Positions 1 through 9,031 of a stretch of DNA of 64,000 nt are shown piece after piece. The DNA lies in NCBI GenBank assembly GCA_044220545.1, contig JBGAQX010000018.1:15773-79772 (forward strand), in the 5' to 3' direction. Source of the DNA: Fen-999 sp044220545. Lineage in GTDB: Bacteria > Pseudomonadota > Gammaproteobacteria > Burkholderiales > Rhodocyclaceae. The stretch's first letter is position 1. Every line of letters starts with the position of its first letter. The notes below the pieces were generated by a model, which saw only the letters and a program-made list of their open reading frames with translations, was not told the DNA's origin and searched no databases. The translations under genes and the position numbers were made by a program.

Positions 1-298
1 CCTTTGCGAACTGTGCATCCGCGCCAGCGCCGAGGTGGACAAGAAGGGGGTCTTCGCCCTCTCAGGACGCGGCTTGAAGAAGCACCTGATCGTCAATGCC
101 GAATCCGGCCGGCTCGCCGACACGAACTTCTCGCCCGACGACAAAGCGGCCCAGGTCTGCCCGGTGGGTGTGATCCTGAAGAAGCGCCGCGGCTTCACGG
201 TGCCGATCGGCCAGCGGACCTATGACGAGAAGCCGATCAACGCGCAGGCGGAACGCTTCAAACCGGTCAAGCCGGCCACCGCGAAGGAGGGGAGCTGA
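1..298 (+). CDS. hoxU: HoxU, NAD-reducing hydrogenase diaphorase small subunit (3' end only)
   Basis: Partial gene; its 5' end lies outside the window and the open frame enters at base 2. HoxU carries the iron-sulfur clusters that pass electrons between the HoxYH hydrogenase and the NAD(H)-reacting HoxF flavoprotein in the cytoplasm. Visible are a Cys-x-x-Cys pair right at the edge (LCELCIR) and the later CPVGVIL segment, which match the C-terminal ferredoxin-like cluster motifs of HoxU and NuoG N-terminal domains. The stop lies one base before the hoxY start, so the genes are translationally close. The immediate hoxY and hoxH neighbours make the call firm; formate dehydrogenase gamma-type or NuoG-like subunits are the only alternatives. 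Confidence 0.88.
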   Translation, partial: LCELCIRASAEVDKKGVFALSGRGLKKHLIVNAESGRLADTNFSPDDKAAQVCPVGVILKKRRGFTVPIGQRTYDEKPINAQAERFKPVKPATAKEGS

Positions 299-299
299 A

Positions 300-851
300 A
301 TGAGCGCGCCCAAACGGAAACTGCGTGTCGCCACCACCAGCCTGGCCGGCTGCTTCGGCTGCCACATGTCCTTCCTGGATATCGACGAACGCATTCTGCA
401 ATTGCTGGAACTGGTGGAGTTCGACCGCTCGCCGCTCACCGACATCAAGCACTGCGGCCCATGCGACCTGGGGCTGATCGAGGGCGGCGTCTGCAACGCG
501 GAGAACGTGCACGTGCTGCGCGAGTTCCGCCAGAATTGCAAGATCCTCGTCGCCATCGGCGCGTGCGCGGTCAACGGCGGCCTGCCGGCCCAGCGCAACC
601 ACCTGGACCTGCGCGACATTCTTGAAGAGGTCTACGAGACCGAGGGCGGCCTGGCGAGCGGCAGCCGGATCCCCAACGACCCGGAGCTGCCCCTGCCCCT
701 GGACAAGGTGCACCCGATCCATGAAGTGGTGAAAGTGGATTACTTCCTGCCCGGCTGCCCGCCCCCGGCCGACGCGATCTGGAAGTTCCTCACCGACCTG
801 ATCGCCGGCCGCACGCCCGCCATGGGTCATGGCCTGCTGCACTACGACTGA
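300..851 (+). CDS. hoxY: HoxY, small subunit of NAD-reducing [NiFe] hydrogenase
   Basis: A 183-residue protein, the usual length for HoxY, which holds the proximal [4Fe-4S] cluster next to the NiFe site of HoxH. Cluster ligands are visible: Cys18 and Cys21 (GCFGC), Cys89 (GAC) and Cys153 (LPGCPPP). There is no twin-arginine signal, as expected for the cytoplasmic bidirectional group. The ATG at 300 is chosen because an AGGAGG-type ribosome site sits just upstream at the end of hoxU and because family alignment begins here; the frame itself stays open further upstream. It lies one base after hoxU and 32 bases before hoxH, in the same operon. Confidence 0.95.
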   Translation: MSAPKRKLRVATTSLAGCFGCHMSFLDIDERILQLLELVEFDRSPLTDIKHCGPCDLGLIEGGVCNAENVHVLREFRQNCKILVAIGACAVNGGLPAQRNHLDLRDILEEVYETEGGLASGSRIPNDPELPLPLDKVHPIHEVVKVDYFLPGCPPPADAIWKFLTDLIAGRTPAMGHGLLHYD

Positions 852-883
852 GCAACCATCGAGCAAGCAACGAGGTAGCCATC

Positions 884-2356
884 ATGAGCTTCGCACTGGA
901 AACCGCCACCGACCCCGACCTGCTGCGGCGCATCGCCATCGACCCGGTATCCCGGGTGGAAGGGCACGGCAAGGTCACCATCCTGCTCGACGCGGACAAC
1001 AAGGTGCATCAGGTCCGACTGCACATCGTCGAGTTCCGCGGCTTCGAGAAGTTCATCCAGGGCCGTCCGTACTGGGAAGTGCCGGTGATGGTGCAGCGCC
1101 TGTGCGGCATCTGCCCGGTATCGCATCACCTGGCGGCATCGAAGGCGCTGGACATGATGCTCGGCGTCACGCTGACGCCGACCGCCGAGAAGATTCGCCG
1201 CCTGATGCACTATGGTCAGATCCTGCAATCCCACGCCCTGCACTTCTTCCATCTGTCGTCGCCCGACCTGCTGTTCGGTTTCGGATCGGATATGGCGAAG
1301 CGCAACATCGTCGGCGTGATCGGCGCCGACCCGGTCACGGCCAAGAAGGGCGTGCTGCTCAGGAAGTACGGTCAGGAGGTGATCCGCCACACCGCCGGCA
1401 AACGGGTCCATGGCACCGGCGCGGTGCCCGGTGGCGTCAACAAGTCGCTGACCGCCGAGGAACGCGACCTGCTGAAGAAGGATGCCTACCAGATGGTCGC
1501 CTGGAGCCGCGAGGCGGTGCATCTGATCCGCGCCCTGTTCGAAAAGAACCTGGTCGAGTACAACGCCTTCGGCCGCTTCCCGGCCCAGGGCATGGGTCTG
1601 GTCGGTGCCGATGGCGCCATGGACCTCTACCACGGCGGACTCAGGGCGCGCGATGCCAACGGCAAGATACTGTTCGATCACTTCGACTACAGCCGCTATT
1701 GGGAGGTGATCGGCGAAGACGTCAAGCCCTGGTCCTACATGAAGTTCCCCTACTTCAAGACCCAGGGGCCGGACGAGGGCTGGTATCGGGTCGGGCCGCT
1801 GACGCGGGTGACCAATTGCGACTTCATTTCGACACCGCTGGCCGACCGGGAACGCCAGGAGTTCCTGGCCTTCGACGACGGCAGCGCCACCGGCGCCACC
1901 CTGGGCTACCACTGGGCGCGGATGATCGAAATGCTCCACGCCGCCGAAGCGATCAAGGACCTGCTGCACGACGACGACCTGCTCGGCCACGACCTGATGG
2001 CCACCGGCGAGCGCCAGGAGCGCGGGGTCGGTGTCATCGAGGCGCCGCGCGGCACGCTGATTCACCACTACCGGGTCAACGAGAACGACGAGGTGATCCG
2101 CGCCAATCTGATCGTCTCCACCACCCACAACAACCAGGCCATGAACGAGGCGATCCGCCGCGTGGCGATTCAGTATCTGGACGGCCACGAGATCACCGAG
2201 GGCCTGCTCAACCACATCGAAGTTGCCATCCGCGCCTTCGACCCATGCTTGTCCTGTGCCACCCACGCGCTCGGGCGGATGCCGCTGGAAGTCACGCTGG
2301 TGGACGCGGAAGGCATCGTTCTCGGCGCGCGCGCACGACACACCGGCGACGCGTGA
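884..2356 (+). CDS. hoxH: HoxH, large catalytic subunit of NAD-reducing [NiFe] hydrogenase
   Basis: A 490-residue large subunit that binds the NiFe(CN)2CO centre and splits or makes H2. Both ligand motifs are intact: RLCGIC at residues 72-77 (Cys74, Cys77) and DPCLSCATH at 453-461 (Cys455, Cys458). The 29 residues after His461 are the C-terminal extension that a specific endopeptidase removes once nickel is in place; the gene for that protease overlaps the hoxH stop. Together with HoxFU this enzyme couples H2 to NAD+/NADH in the cytoplasm. Its length and motifs fit group 3d hydrogenases; the F420-linked 3a group is unlikely because of the HoxU neighbour. Confidence 0.96.
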   Translation: MSFALETATDPDLLRRIAIDPVSRVEGHGKVTILLDADNKVHQVRLHIVEFRGFEKFIQGRPYWEVPVMVQRLCGICPVSHHLAASKALDMMLGVTLTPTAEKIRRLMHYGQILQSHALHFFHLSSPDLLFGFGSDMAKRNIVGVIGADPVTAKKGVLLRKYGQEVIRHTAGKRVHGTGAVPGGVNKSLTAEERDLLKKDAYQMVAWSREAVHLIRALFEKNLVEYNAFGRFPAQGMGLVGADGAMDLYHGGLRARDANGKILFDHFDYSRYWEVIGEDVKPWSYMKFPYFKTQGPDEGWYRVGPLTRVTNCDFISTPLADRERQEFLAFDDGSATGATLGYHWARMIEMLHAAEAIKDLLHDDDLLGHDLMATGERQERGVGVIEAPRGTLIHHYRVNENDEVIRANLIVSTTHNNQAMNEAIRRVAIQYLDGHEITEGLLNHIEVAIRAFDPCLSCATHALGRMPLEVTLVDAEGIVLGARARHTGDA

Positions 2357-2796
2357 CGGCACCGATCCTGGTTTTCGGCTGGGGCAACCCGAGCCGGGGC
2401 GACGACGCGCTCGGGCCGCTGTTCGTCGATCGGCTGACCGATCTGGCGCTGCCCGGCGTCGAGTGCATCACCGACTTTCAACTCCAGGTGGAGCATGCGC
2501 TGGATCTCCAGGACCGGCGGCGCGTTCTGTTTGTCGATGCCAGCGTCGATGCGATGGCGCCGTTCGCCGTCTCGACCATCGGGCCGCTCCAGGATGCCAG
2601 TTTCACCAGCCATGCGATGTCGCCGCAGTCGGTCCTCCAGGTGTACCGCGACCTGAACGACGCGCCGCCGCCACCCAGTTGGCTGCTGGCCATTCGCGGC
2701 GAGCGGTTCGAATTGGGCGAACCTTTGTCGGCTAACGCGGCAACCAATATCGAGGCCGCGCTGGCCTGGGCCATCAACTGGCTGGCCATCTCCTGA
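2353..2796 (+). CDS. hoxW: HoxW-type hydrogenase maturation endopeptidase
   Basis: A 147-residue protein of the HyaD/HybD/HoxW family, which trims the C-terminus of the hydrogenase large subunit after nickel insertion. The N-terminal strand ILVFGWGNPSRGDDALG is the family signature, with acidic residues that probe nickel in the precursor; FVDASVDA and a later SHAMSP segment supply the other conserved acid and histidine. The GTG at 2353 overlaps the hoxH TGA by four bases, the layout expected of a protease matched to that subunit. The frame is also open far upstream, but only this part aligns with the family. No hyp genes are in view, so the remaining maturation factors must lie elsewhere. Confidence 0.9.
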   Translation: MTAPILVFGWGNPSRGDDALGPLFVDRLTDLALPGVECITDFQLQVEHALDLQDRRRVLFVDASVDAMAPFAVSTIGPLQDASFTSHAMSPQSVLQVYRDLNDAPPPPSWLLAIRGERFELGEPLSANAATNIEAALAWAINWLAIS

Positions 2797-2845
2797 ATAT
2801 ATTCCCGAAAATGCTTATTGCACCCGGTCCGTGCGGACTAACGGG

Positions 2846-2864
2846 GCAGGCTCGACGAGCCTGC
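2846..2864 (+). terminator. Perfect inverted repeat after the hox operon
   Basis: GCAGGCTCG-A-CGAGCCTGC is a perfect 9-base inverted repeat about 50 bases after the hoxW stop. It can fold as a hairpin with a five-base loop. No T-tract follows, so it is at best an imperfect intrinsic terminator or an mRNA-stabilising stem. A second, weaker stem (AAGGGG / CCCCTT) lies at 2901-2916. Both precede the next gene at 2997 and may separate the two transcription units. Confidence 0.4.
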
Positions 2865-2996
2865 GACGAAACGACAGGTGTAACATTAGTTAACAATTTC
2901 AAGGGGTTCCCCCCTTTCGGCGAACATGCCAACTCAATCAGCGGAACATCGAATCACACCAGCACATCGTTCGTCGCCCAGTCAGGGACTTGAAGC

Positions 2997-3695
2997 GTGA
3001 GAATCGCGCTCCTGGAAGACGATCCGGCCCAGGCCGAAACCCTCGCGTCCTGGCTGGCGGCCGCGGGTCACGACATGCATGTCTTCGGCCTCGGCCGGGA
3101 TCTGTTGCGCCATGCCAGCCGGGAGAGTTTCGATACTTTCCTGATCGACTGGATGCTGCCCGACCAGTCCGGACACGAGGTACTGCGCTGGCTGCGACAG
3201 GAGCGGGGAGAAACGGCGCCGGTAATCTTCGTCACCAGCCGCGATGCCGAGGAAGACATCGTCGCCGGACTCAACAGCGGTGCCGACGACTACATCGTCA
3301 AGCCCGTGCGGCGACTCGAATTGCTCTCGCGCCTGGAAGCCATCTGGCGCCGCACGCGTCCGAAAGACGACAACGAGAGCATCATCGACCTGGCGCCCTA
3401 CCGCATCGAACTGACCACCCGACGCATCCTGCGTGGCGGCCACGAGGTCGAGAACTTGACGGAGAAGGAATTCAATCTGGTGGTATTCCTGTTCCAGAAT
3501 CTTGGTCGACTGCTGTCGCGCGGCCACCTGCTGGAAGCCTTGTGGGGATTGAATGCCTCGATTCCCACCCGCACGCTGGACACCCACATCAGCCGGGTCC
3601 GCAAGAAGCTTGAACTCCATTCGGCCAACGGCTTTCGTCTGGTCCCGGCCTACAACTACGGCTACCGGCTGGAGCGGGTGGGCGCCGGTGAGTGA
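2997..3695 (+). CDS. OmpR/PhoB-family response regulator
   Basis: A 232-residue cytoplasmic regulator: receiver domain at about 1-115 with acidic pocket EDD (8-10), phospho-acceptor Asp51, Thr80 and Lys102, then a winged-helix DNA-binding domain at about 135-228 ending in the expected VRKKL and GYRL segments. The start is GTG at 2997, giving the canonical MRIALLEDD beginning. It is followed at 146 bases by a LysM-FecR protein and then by a CHASE2 histidine kinase, which is its likely partner. This arrangement is seen in other betaproteobacteria, but the stimulus and target genes cannot be told from the sequence. It is separate from the flagellar island and from the hydrogenase operon by intergenic spacing. 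Confidence 0.88.
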   Translation: MRIALLEDDPAQAETLASWLAAAGHDMHVFGLGRDLLRHASRESFDTFLIDWMLPDQSGHEVLRWLRQERGETAPVIFVTSRDAEEDIVAGLNSGADDYIVKPVRRLELLSRLEAIWRRTRPKDDNESIIDLAPYRIELTTRRILRGGHEVENLTEKEFNLVVFLFQNLGRLLSRGHLLEALWGLNASIPTRTLDTHISRVRKKLELHSANGFRLVPAYNYGYRLERVGAGE

Positions 3696-3840
3696 AGGAT
3701 TCCCGCACACATGCCCTGATATCCGCTCGCCCTGAGCGGCGGGTACCGGAAGGCAAAACTTTGTCACGCGCAGCACCCCCCGCCGGCCCGCCGACTAATA
3801 TCGGAAGAGTGGCCAACCCTAGCCCATCGAGAGACTTGCC

Positions 3841-5505
3841 ATGACGATTCCAAGCCAGCCAGCCAACCGACCCGCATCTTCCTGTGTGCATGAACGGTGG
3901 CCGCTCCTGGTTGCCATGGCCTGCCTGTCGGGGTTCGGCGCCGCCCATGCCGCGGATGACTACCAGCATGTGATGCGTCCGGGCGAAACGCTGATCGGCA
4001 TCGGCCGTGACATGCTGGAGAACCCCCGCGACTGGACCCGGCTGCAGCGGCTGAACAAGGTGGCCAATCCGCGCCTGCTGCGCCCCGGCACGGTGTTGCG
4101 CATCCCGCTGACCCTGCTTCGCCGGGAACCGGTGACCGCCCGGGTCACTTCGGTGCGGGGCGACGTCAGCGCCGGCGGCAAACCCCTGACGGTCGGCGGC
4201 ACCGTCGAGCGCGGCTCGCAACTGACCACCGGCACACAGAGCTTCGCCACCGTCGAACTGGTCGACGGCTCGCGGCTGGTTCTCCAGCCGAGCAGCCGGC
4301 TGAAGGTCGAGGAGATGTCCCGCTACCGCAACAGCACCCTGCCGGAAACCCGCCTGCGTCTGGAAGCCGGCCGCATCGAGTCGGTCGTCACCAGGATGTC
4401 GGCGCCCCGTCCGCAGTACGTCGTCGTCACCCCCACCGCCACCATCGGCGTGCGGGGCACCCAGTTCCGCGTCGGCGCCGACGATACCGGCGCGGCCAGT
4501 CGCACCGAGGTCACGGATGGCGCGGTCGGCGTGCTCGACGGCCAGGGCCGGGGCAAGCCCGCCAGCGTACCCGCCGGCTACGGCCTGGTGGCGGAGGCGG
4601 GCGGTAAACTCTCGGCCCCGGTCGCCCTGTTGCCGGCGCCGGAACTGGCGGGCCTGCCCAAGCTCCAGGAACGGACTATTGTCCGTCTCGCCGTGCCGTC
4701 GATCAGCGGCGCCAGCGCCTATCGTTTTCAGGTCGGCACGGACGCCGAAATGCGCAACGTGCTGGCCGAAAGCATCGGCGCCAAGCCGGAGGCGAAGTTC
4801 GCCGAACTGGCCGACGGCGGTTACACGCTGCGCGTGCGCGGCATCGACGCGCGGGGACTCGAAGGGCGCGACGCCGACTTCGCCTTCACCCTCAAGGCAC
4901 GACCGGAACCGCCGTTTGCCGTGTCACCGGTGGCCGGCACCAAACTGCGCGGAGAGTCGGCCGAATTGAAGTGGTCCGCCAATGCCGAGGCCGCGCGCTA
5001 CCGCATCCAGTTGGCCAGCGATGCCAAGTTCGCCAACCCGGTCACCGATGTCGATGGCGTCGACGGCACCGTCATCATGCCCGCACAGAAACTGGCCCCG
5101 GGCGACTATTACTGGCGGGCCCGCAGCCTTCGGGCCAACGGCGAGCCCGGTCCTTGGGGGGATGCGCAGCGCTTCACCCTGAAACCCCTGCCCGCCGACC
5201 CCGAGCCGCCACAGGTGAGCGATGACAAGATCGCCTTCGCCTGGTCCGGCGAGCCCGGCCAGACCTTCCTGTTCCAGTTCGCCCGGGACGCGAAATTTGC
5301 CGATCTGCTGGTCGAGCAGCGACTCGACCGGCCCTTGACGACGCTGCCCCGGCCGGAGGGCGGCACCTACTTCATGCGTGTCCGCGCCACCGACCCGGAC
5401 GGTTTCGTCGGACCATTCACCAGCCCCCAGCGGATAGAGGTTCCCACCCAGTGGCAGCCCTGGTGGATGCTCCAGGCGGTCCTCCAGCGGCCTCGCGCGG
5501 CCTAG
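3841..5505 (+). CDS. Exported LysM and FecR domain protein
   Basis: A 554-residue protein with an N-terminal signal sequence (hydrophobic stretch around 22-37, likely cut near AHA-AD), a LysM module at about 43-90 (peptidoglycan binding) and a FecR-type domain at about 95-210 containing TPTATIGVRGTQFRV, the hallmark segment of this family. Residues 260 onward hold three fibronectin-like repeats, each with a YRFQV/YRIQLASD/FLFQFARD beginning. It is therefore predicted to sit in the periplasm attached to the wall. It ends three bases before a CHASE2 histidine kinase gene, so it is probably a sensory accessory of that kinase. Classical FecR regulates ECF sigma factors, but none is present here, so that role is not assumed. 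Confidence 0.85.
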   Translation: MTIPSQPANRPASSCVHERWPLLVAMACLSGFGAAHAADDYQHVMRPGETLIGIGRDMLENPRDWTRLQRLNKVANPRLLRPGTVLRIPLTLLRREPVTARVTSVRGDVSAGGKPLTVGGTVERGSQLTTGTQSFATVELVDGSRLVLQPSSRLKVEEMSRYRNSTLPETRLRLEAGRIESVVTRMSAPRPQYVVVTPTATIGVRGTQFRVGADDTGAASRTEVTDGAVGVLDGQGRGKPASVPAGYGLVAEAGGKLSAPVALLPAPELAGLPKLQERTIVRLAVPSISGASAYRFQVGTDAEMRNVLAESIGAKPEAKFAELADGGYTLRVRGIDARGLEGRDADFAFTLKARPEPPFAVSPVAGTKLRGESAELKWSANAEAARYRIQLASDAKFANPVTDVDGVDGTVIMPAQKLAPGDYYWRARSLRANGEPGPWGDAQRFTLKPLPADPEPPQVSDDKIAFAWSGEPGQTFLFQFARDAKFADLLVEQRLDRPLTTLPRPEGGTYFMRVRATDPDGFVGPFTSPQRIEVPTQWQPWWMLQAVLQRPRAA

Positions 5506-5508
5506 ACG

Positions 5509-7479
5509 ATGCCGCGGCTGCGCCGGCGCACCCTGGCCGAATGGACCCTGCTGACGGCCGTTCTGGTTCTGGTCGCGGCCACGGCGGCCTGGCAGGATTG
5601 GCTGTGGCGGGCCGACTACCTGCTCTACGACGTCGGCCTCTCGCTTGCCGCGCGGCCGGCGCCGGCGGATATCGTCATCGTCGCCGTCGACGATGAAAGC
5701 CTGGCCCGTATCGGCCGGTGGCCGTGGCGGCGCGCCATCCACGCCACCCTGTTGGACAAGCTGCGCCAGGCGGACGCGGCGGTGGTGGGCCTGGACATCA
5801 TCCTCAGTGAAGCCGACGCCAACGACCCCGAGGGCGACCGCGTCCTTGCCGAAGCCATCCGCAAGAACGGCCGGGTGGTCCTGCCGGTAATACAACTCGG
5901 CCTTGGTCCCGGCCTGATCGCCGAGGGCAGGCCTATCAAGCAGTTCAGCCAGGCCGCGGCGCGGCTCGGGCACATCGAGAGCCAGCTGGACACCGACGGC
6001 ATTTCGCGCAGCATCTACCTCTGGGGTGGCGTGGGCGCGGCTCGCCATCCACAGCTTGCCCTGGCCATGCTCCAGGTCTCCGACCCGGAAATCGCCGCGC
6101 GCCATGCTCGGAACACTGCCAACCAGGACAGCGGCACGACCGAATCCACGACCTGGTCGCGCGAGCAATGGGTGCACCCGCAGTTCGCCGGGCCGCCCGG
6201 CACCTACCGAACGATCTCCTACGTCGACGTACTTACCGGCGCCGTCGGCGGCGACGAATTGCGCGGCAAGCGGGTGCTGGTCGGCGCCACCGCCGCCGGA
6301 CTCGGCGACGTGCTGCCGACGCCGATGTCCAGCCTCGGCCGCGCCATGCCGGGCGTGGAGATCCATGCCACGGTGCTCGACGCGCTGCGCGGCGGCACGA
6401 CCATCACCTGGCTGCCGCATGACCGCGTGGTCGCGGTCACAACGGTCTTCATGCTGCTGCTCATGCTGGGCTTGCTGTTCCTGTCGCCCCGCGATGGCCT
6501 GTTGCTGTCGGCCGCCGTCGGTCTGGCGTCGGTGCTCGGTGTGCTGGTCATGCTGCGCTGGGGCAGGGTCTGGTTGCCGCCCAGCGCGCTGCTGATCGGC
6601 GCGGTGCTGGCCTATCCGCTCTGGAGTTGGCGCCGGCTGGAGGCCGCGCAACGCTTCATGGACGCCGAACTGCAACTGCTCCACGAAATCGAGCCGGGGG
6701 CCACAGTCGACCAGCCGGAGGAAAAGAGCATCGATCCGCTGGAAAATCGCATCGGCATCGTCCGCGCCGCCACCGAACGGCAGCGCGCCATCCAGAAGGC
6801 CCGCGAAGACACCATGCGCTTCATTTCGCATGACATCCGCTCGCCGCTGGCCTCGATCATCACGCTGGTCGACGGTGCCAGCCGACCGGCGGTCGCCGAC
6901 CATTTCACCCGCTTGCACAAGGCGCGGCACTACGCGCAGACCGCCCTTGATCTGGCCGACGACTTCTTCCGGCTGGCCAAGGCCGAAGCCATCGACACGC
7001 GCAAGTTCGTCGAAATCGACTTGTCGTCGCTGGCGCAGGAAGCCGCCGACGAGGTCTGGCCACTCGCCGAGGCGAAACACATCCTGATCCTGGTACGCGA
7101 CGAGGGCGGTCGCGATCCGGTGATCCGTGGCGACCACTCGTTGTTGAGCCGGGCACTGGCCAACCTGCTCAACAATGCCATCAAGTACAGCCCCGCCGAT
7201 ACCACCGTGCACATGACCCTGCGCGACGCCGGCGACTGGCACGAGATCACCATCGTCGACCAGGGCTGCGGCATCGCCCCCGAAGACCTGGGCCGCTTGT
7301 TCGCCCGCTATGGCCGCATCGACCGTCCGGACCAGCCGAAGCAACCGGGCGTCGGTCTCGGCCTGGTGATCGTCAAGACCATTGTCGAGCGTCATGGTGG
7401 TTGCGTGTCGGTCGACAGCCACCTGGGCGCCGGGTCGACTTTCGGGATACGCCTGCCGCGCGCCAAGACAGACACCTGA
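5509..7479 (+). CDS. CHASE2-domain sensor histidine kinase
   Basis: A 656-residue membrane kinase. After a first membrane segment (about 12-30) comes a large periplasmic CHASE2 domain (about 35-300, with DIVIVAVDDESL and RVLVGATAAGLGD), then three closely spaced membrane helices (about 305-375), and a cytoplasmic HisKA/HATPase core. The phospho-accepting histidine is His441 (FISHDIRSPLA); the N box is NLLNNAIKYS near 552-561, the G1 box DQGCGIAPED near 584-593 and the G2 box GVGLGLVIVK near 614-623. All catalytic boxes are intact. It sits three bases after the LysM-FecR gene and probably phosphorylates the OmpR-type regulator encoded upstream. The ligand is unknown. Confidence 0.9.
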   Translation: MPRLRRRTLAEWTLLTAVLVLVAATAAWQDWLWRADYLLYDVGLSLAARPAPADIVIVAVDDESLARIGRWPWRRAIHATLLDKLRQADAAVVGLDIILSEADANDPEGDRVLAEAIRKNGRVVLPVIQLGLGPGLIAEGRPIKQFSQAAARLGHIESQLDTDGISRSIYLWGGVGAARHPQLALAMLQVSDPEIAARHARNTANQDSGTTESTTWSREQWVHPQFAGPPGTYRTISYVDVLTGAVGGDELRGKRVLVGATAAGLGDVLPTPMSSLGRAMPGVEIHATVLDALRGGTTITWLPHDRVVAVTTVFMLLLMLGLLFLSPRDGLLLSAAVGLASVLGVLVMLRWGRVWLPPSALLIGAVLAYPLWSWRRLEAAQRFMDAELQLLHEIEPGATVDQPEEKSIDPLENRIGIVRAATERQRAIQKAREDTMRFISHDIRSPLASIITLVDGASRPAVADHFTRLHKARHYAQTALDLADDFFRLAKAEAIDTRKFVEIDLSSLAQEAADEVWPLAEAKHILILVRDEGGRDPVIRGDHSLLSRALANLLNNAIKYSPADTTVHMTLRDAGDWHEITIVDQGCGIAPEDLGRLFARYGRIDRPDQPKQPGVGLGLVIVKTIVERHGGCVSVDSHLGAGSTFGIRLPRAKTDT

Positions 7480-7616
7480 GCCCATTCGGCGCGGGTGTCG
7501 GTTCCCGACGTGTCATCGCGTAACATCATGGCCGCGTGCCTGTGTCGCCCGTATTGCGACGCAGCAATTCCCGCGTCAAAATGAGGGCCTCGGGGGCGAT
7601 CCCAGGGCGACAGGTC

Positions 7617-9029
7617 ATGGCCAGCAGCGAAATCCTTGAGTTCATCGAAAACCGGACCTTCGGCGAAATCGCCGTCGGTGACAGCGCAACCCTGGTGCGG
7701 ACCTTGCGGCCCGAAGACATCCAGATGTTCGCCATCATGTCCGGCGACTTCAATCCCACCCACGTTGACCCGGAATACGCGCGCTCCTCGGACTTTCGCG
7801 AGGTGGTGGCGCACGGCATGTGGGGCGGCGCGCTGATCTCGACCGTCCTGGGCACGCAGTTTCCCGGGCCGGGCACGGTCTATGTCGATCAGACGCTCAA
7901 CTTCCCGCGCCAGGTGCGGGTTGGCGACACCATCACGGTCACCGTGACCTGTCGGCGCAAGTTCGAACACAACCATCACATCGTCTTCGACTGCGCCTGC
8001 GCCAACCAGGACGGCGAGACGGTCATCCACGGCTCCGCCGAGGTGCTGGCGCCGACGGAAAAGATCAAACGGCCCAAGGTCAACCTGCCGGAAGTGAAAC
8101 TCGCGGCGACCAAGAACACCCGCTACGAACATGTGCTGGAAATTACGCGGGGCTTGAGCCCGATTGCCATGGCGGTGGTGCATCCCTGCGACCCCGAGTC
8201 GCTCAAGGGCGCGCTCCAGGCGCGCGACCGTGGCCTGATCCTGCCCACCCTGGTGGGCCCGGAAGCGAAGATACGCGCGCTGGCCGAACAGCTCGGCCTC
8301 GACCTCGCCGGCTGCCGGCTGCTCAACGTGCCGCACAGCCATGCCGCCGCCGAATCCGGAGTGGCGCTGGCCCGCGAGGGTGAGGTGGCCGCGCTGATGA
8401 AGGGCTCGCTGCACACGGACGAACTGATGGTCGCGGTGATCGACAAGGCCACCGGGCTGCGGACCGAGCGGCGCATCAGCCATGTCTTCATGATGGATGT
8501 GCCCACCTACCCGCGACCGCTCCTGATCACCGACGCCGCCGTCAATATCCAGCCGAACCTGGAAGACAAGATCGACATCGTCCAGAACGCCATCGATCTC
8601 GGCCTCATGCTGCACATCGCCGAACCCAAGGTGGCGATCCTCGCCGCCGTCGAAACCGTCAACCCGAAGATGCAGGCCACGCTCGACGCGGCGGCGCTAT
8701 GCAAGATGGCCGACCGCGGCCAGATCACCGGGGGCCTGCTCGACGGGCCGCTGGCCTTCGACAACGCCATCTCGGTGGTCGCCGCCCGCACCAAGGGCAT
8801 CAAGTCGGCCGTGGCGGGCCAGGCCGACATACTGCTGGTCCCGGACATCGAGTCGGGCAACATGCTCGCCAAGCAGCTTGAATACCTTGCCGACGCGCTC
8901 TCCGCCGGCATTGTGCTTGGCGCCCGGGTACCGATCGTGCTCACCTCGCGCGCCGACTCGGCCGAATCGCGTACCGCCTCGACGGCCATTGCCGTCGTGA
9001 TGGCTCACGCCAAACGAAAGAAATCTTGA
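7617..9029 (+). CDS. Bifunctional MaoC-like enoyl-CoA hydratase / phosphate acetyltransferase
   Basis: A 470-residue fusion. Residues about 10-150 form a MaoC-type hot-dog hydratase domain with the signature segment MSGDFNPTHVD and the downstream HGMWGGALI; about 175-465 form a phosphate acyltransferase domain of the Pta/Ptb type. Such fusions are known in proteobacteria and are predicted to convert an acyl-CoA to acyl-phosphate, with the next gene (acetate kinase) making ATP. The ATG at 7617 starts just before the conserved region; in-frame starts at 7536 and 7581 would add an unconserved tail. The acyl substrate is uncertain: acetyl-CoA is the default, but a MaoC partner hints at a short hydroxyacyl- or enoyl-CoA route. 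Confidence 0.85.
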   Translation: MASSEILEFIENRTFGEIAVGDSATLVRTLRPEDIQMFAIMSGDFNPTHVDPEYARSSDFREVVAHGMWGGALISTVLGTQFPGPGTVYVDQTLNFPRQVRVGDTITVTVTCRRKFEHNHHIVFDCACANQDGETVIHGSAEVLAPTEKIKRPKVNLPEVKLAATKNTRYEHVLEITRGLSPIAMAVVHPCDPESLKGALQARDRGLILPTLVGPEAKIRALAEQLGLDLAGCRLLNVPHSHAAAESGVALAREGEVAALMKGSLHTDELMVAVIDKATGLRTERRISHVFMMDVPTYPRPLLITDAAVNIQPNLEDKIDIVQNAIDLGLMLHIAEPKVAILAAVETVNPKMQATLDAAALCKMADRGQITGGLLDGPLAFDNAISVVAARTKGIKSAVAGQADILLVPDIESGNMLAKQLEYLADALSAGIVLGARVPIVLTSRADSAESRTASTAIAVVMAHAKRKKS

Positions 9030-9031
9030 CC

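Noticed and set aside
829..2796. A long frame that would fuse upstream sequence to HoxW
   Set aside because: Only the last 147 codons match a family; the rest overlaps hoxH in another frame.
2811..2993. A 60-codon frame between hoxW and the response regulator
   Set aside because: No ribosome site, it spans two inverted repeats and a base composition unlike the genes here.
4924..7485. An 853-codon open frame on the minus strand
   Set aside because: It is antisense to the LysM-FecR and CHASE2 kinase genes and shows no recognisable domain.
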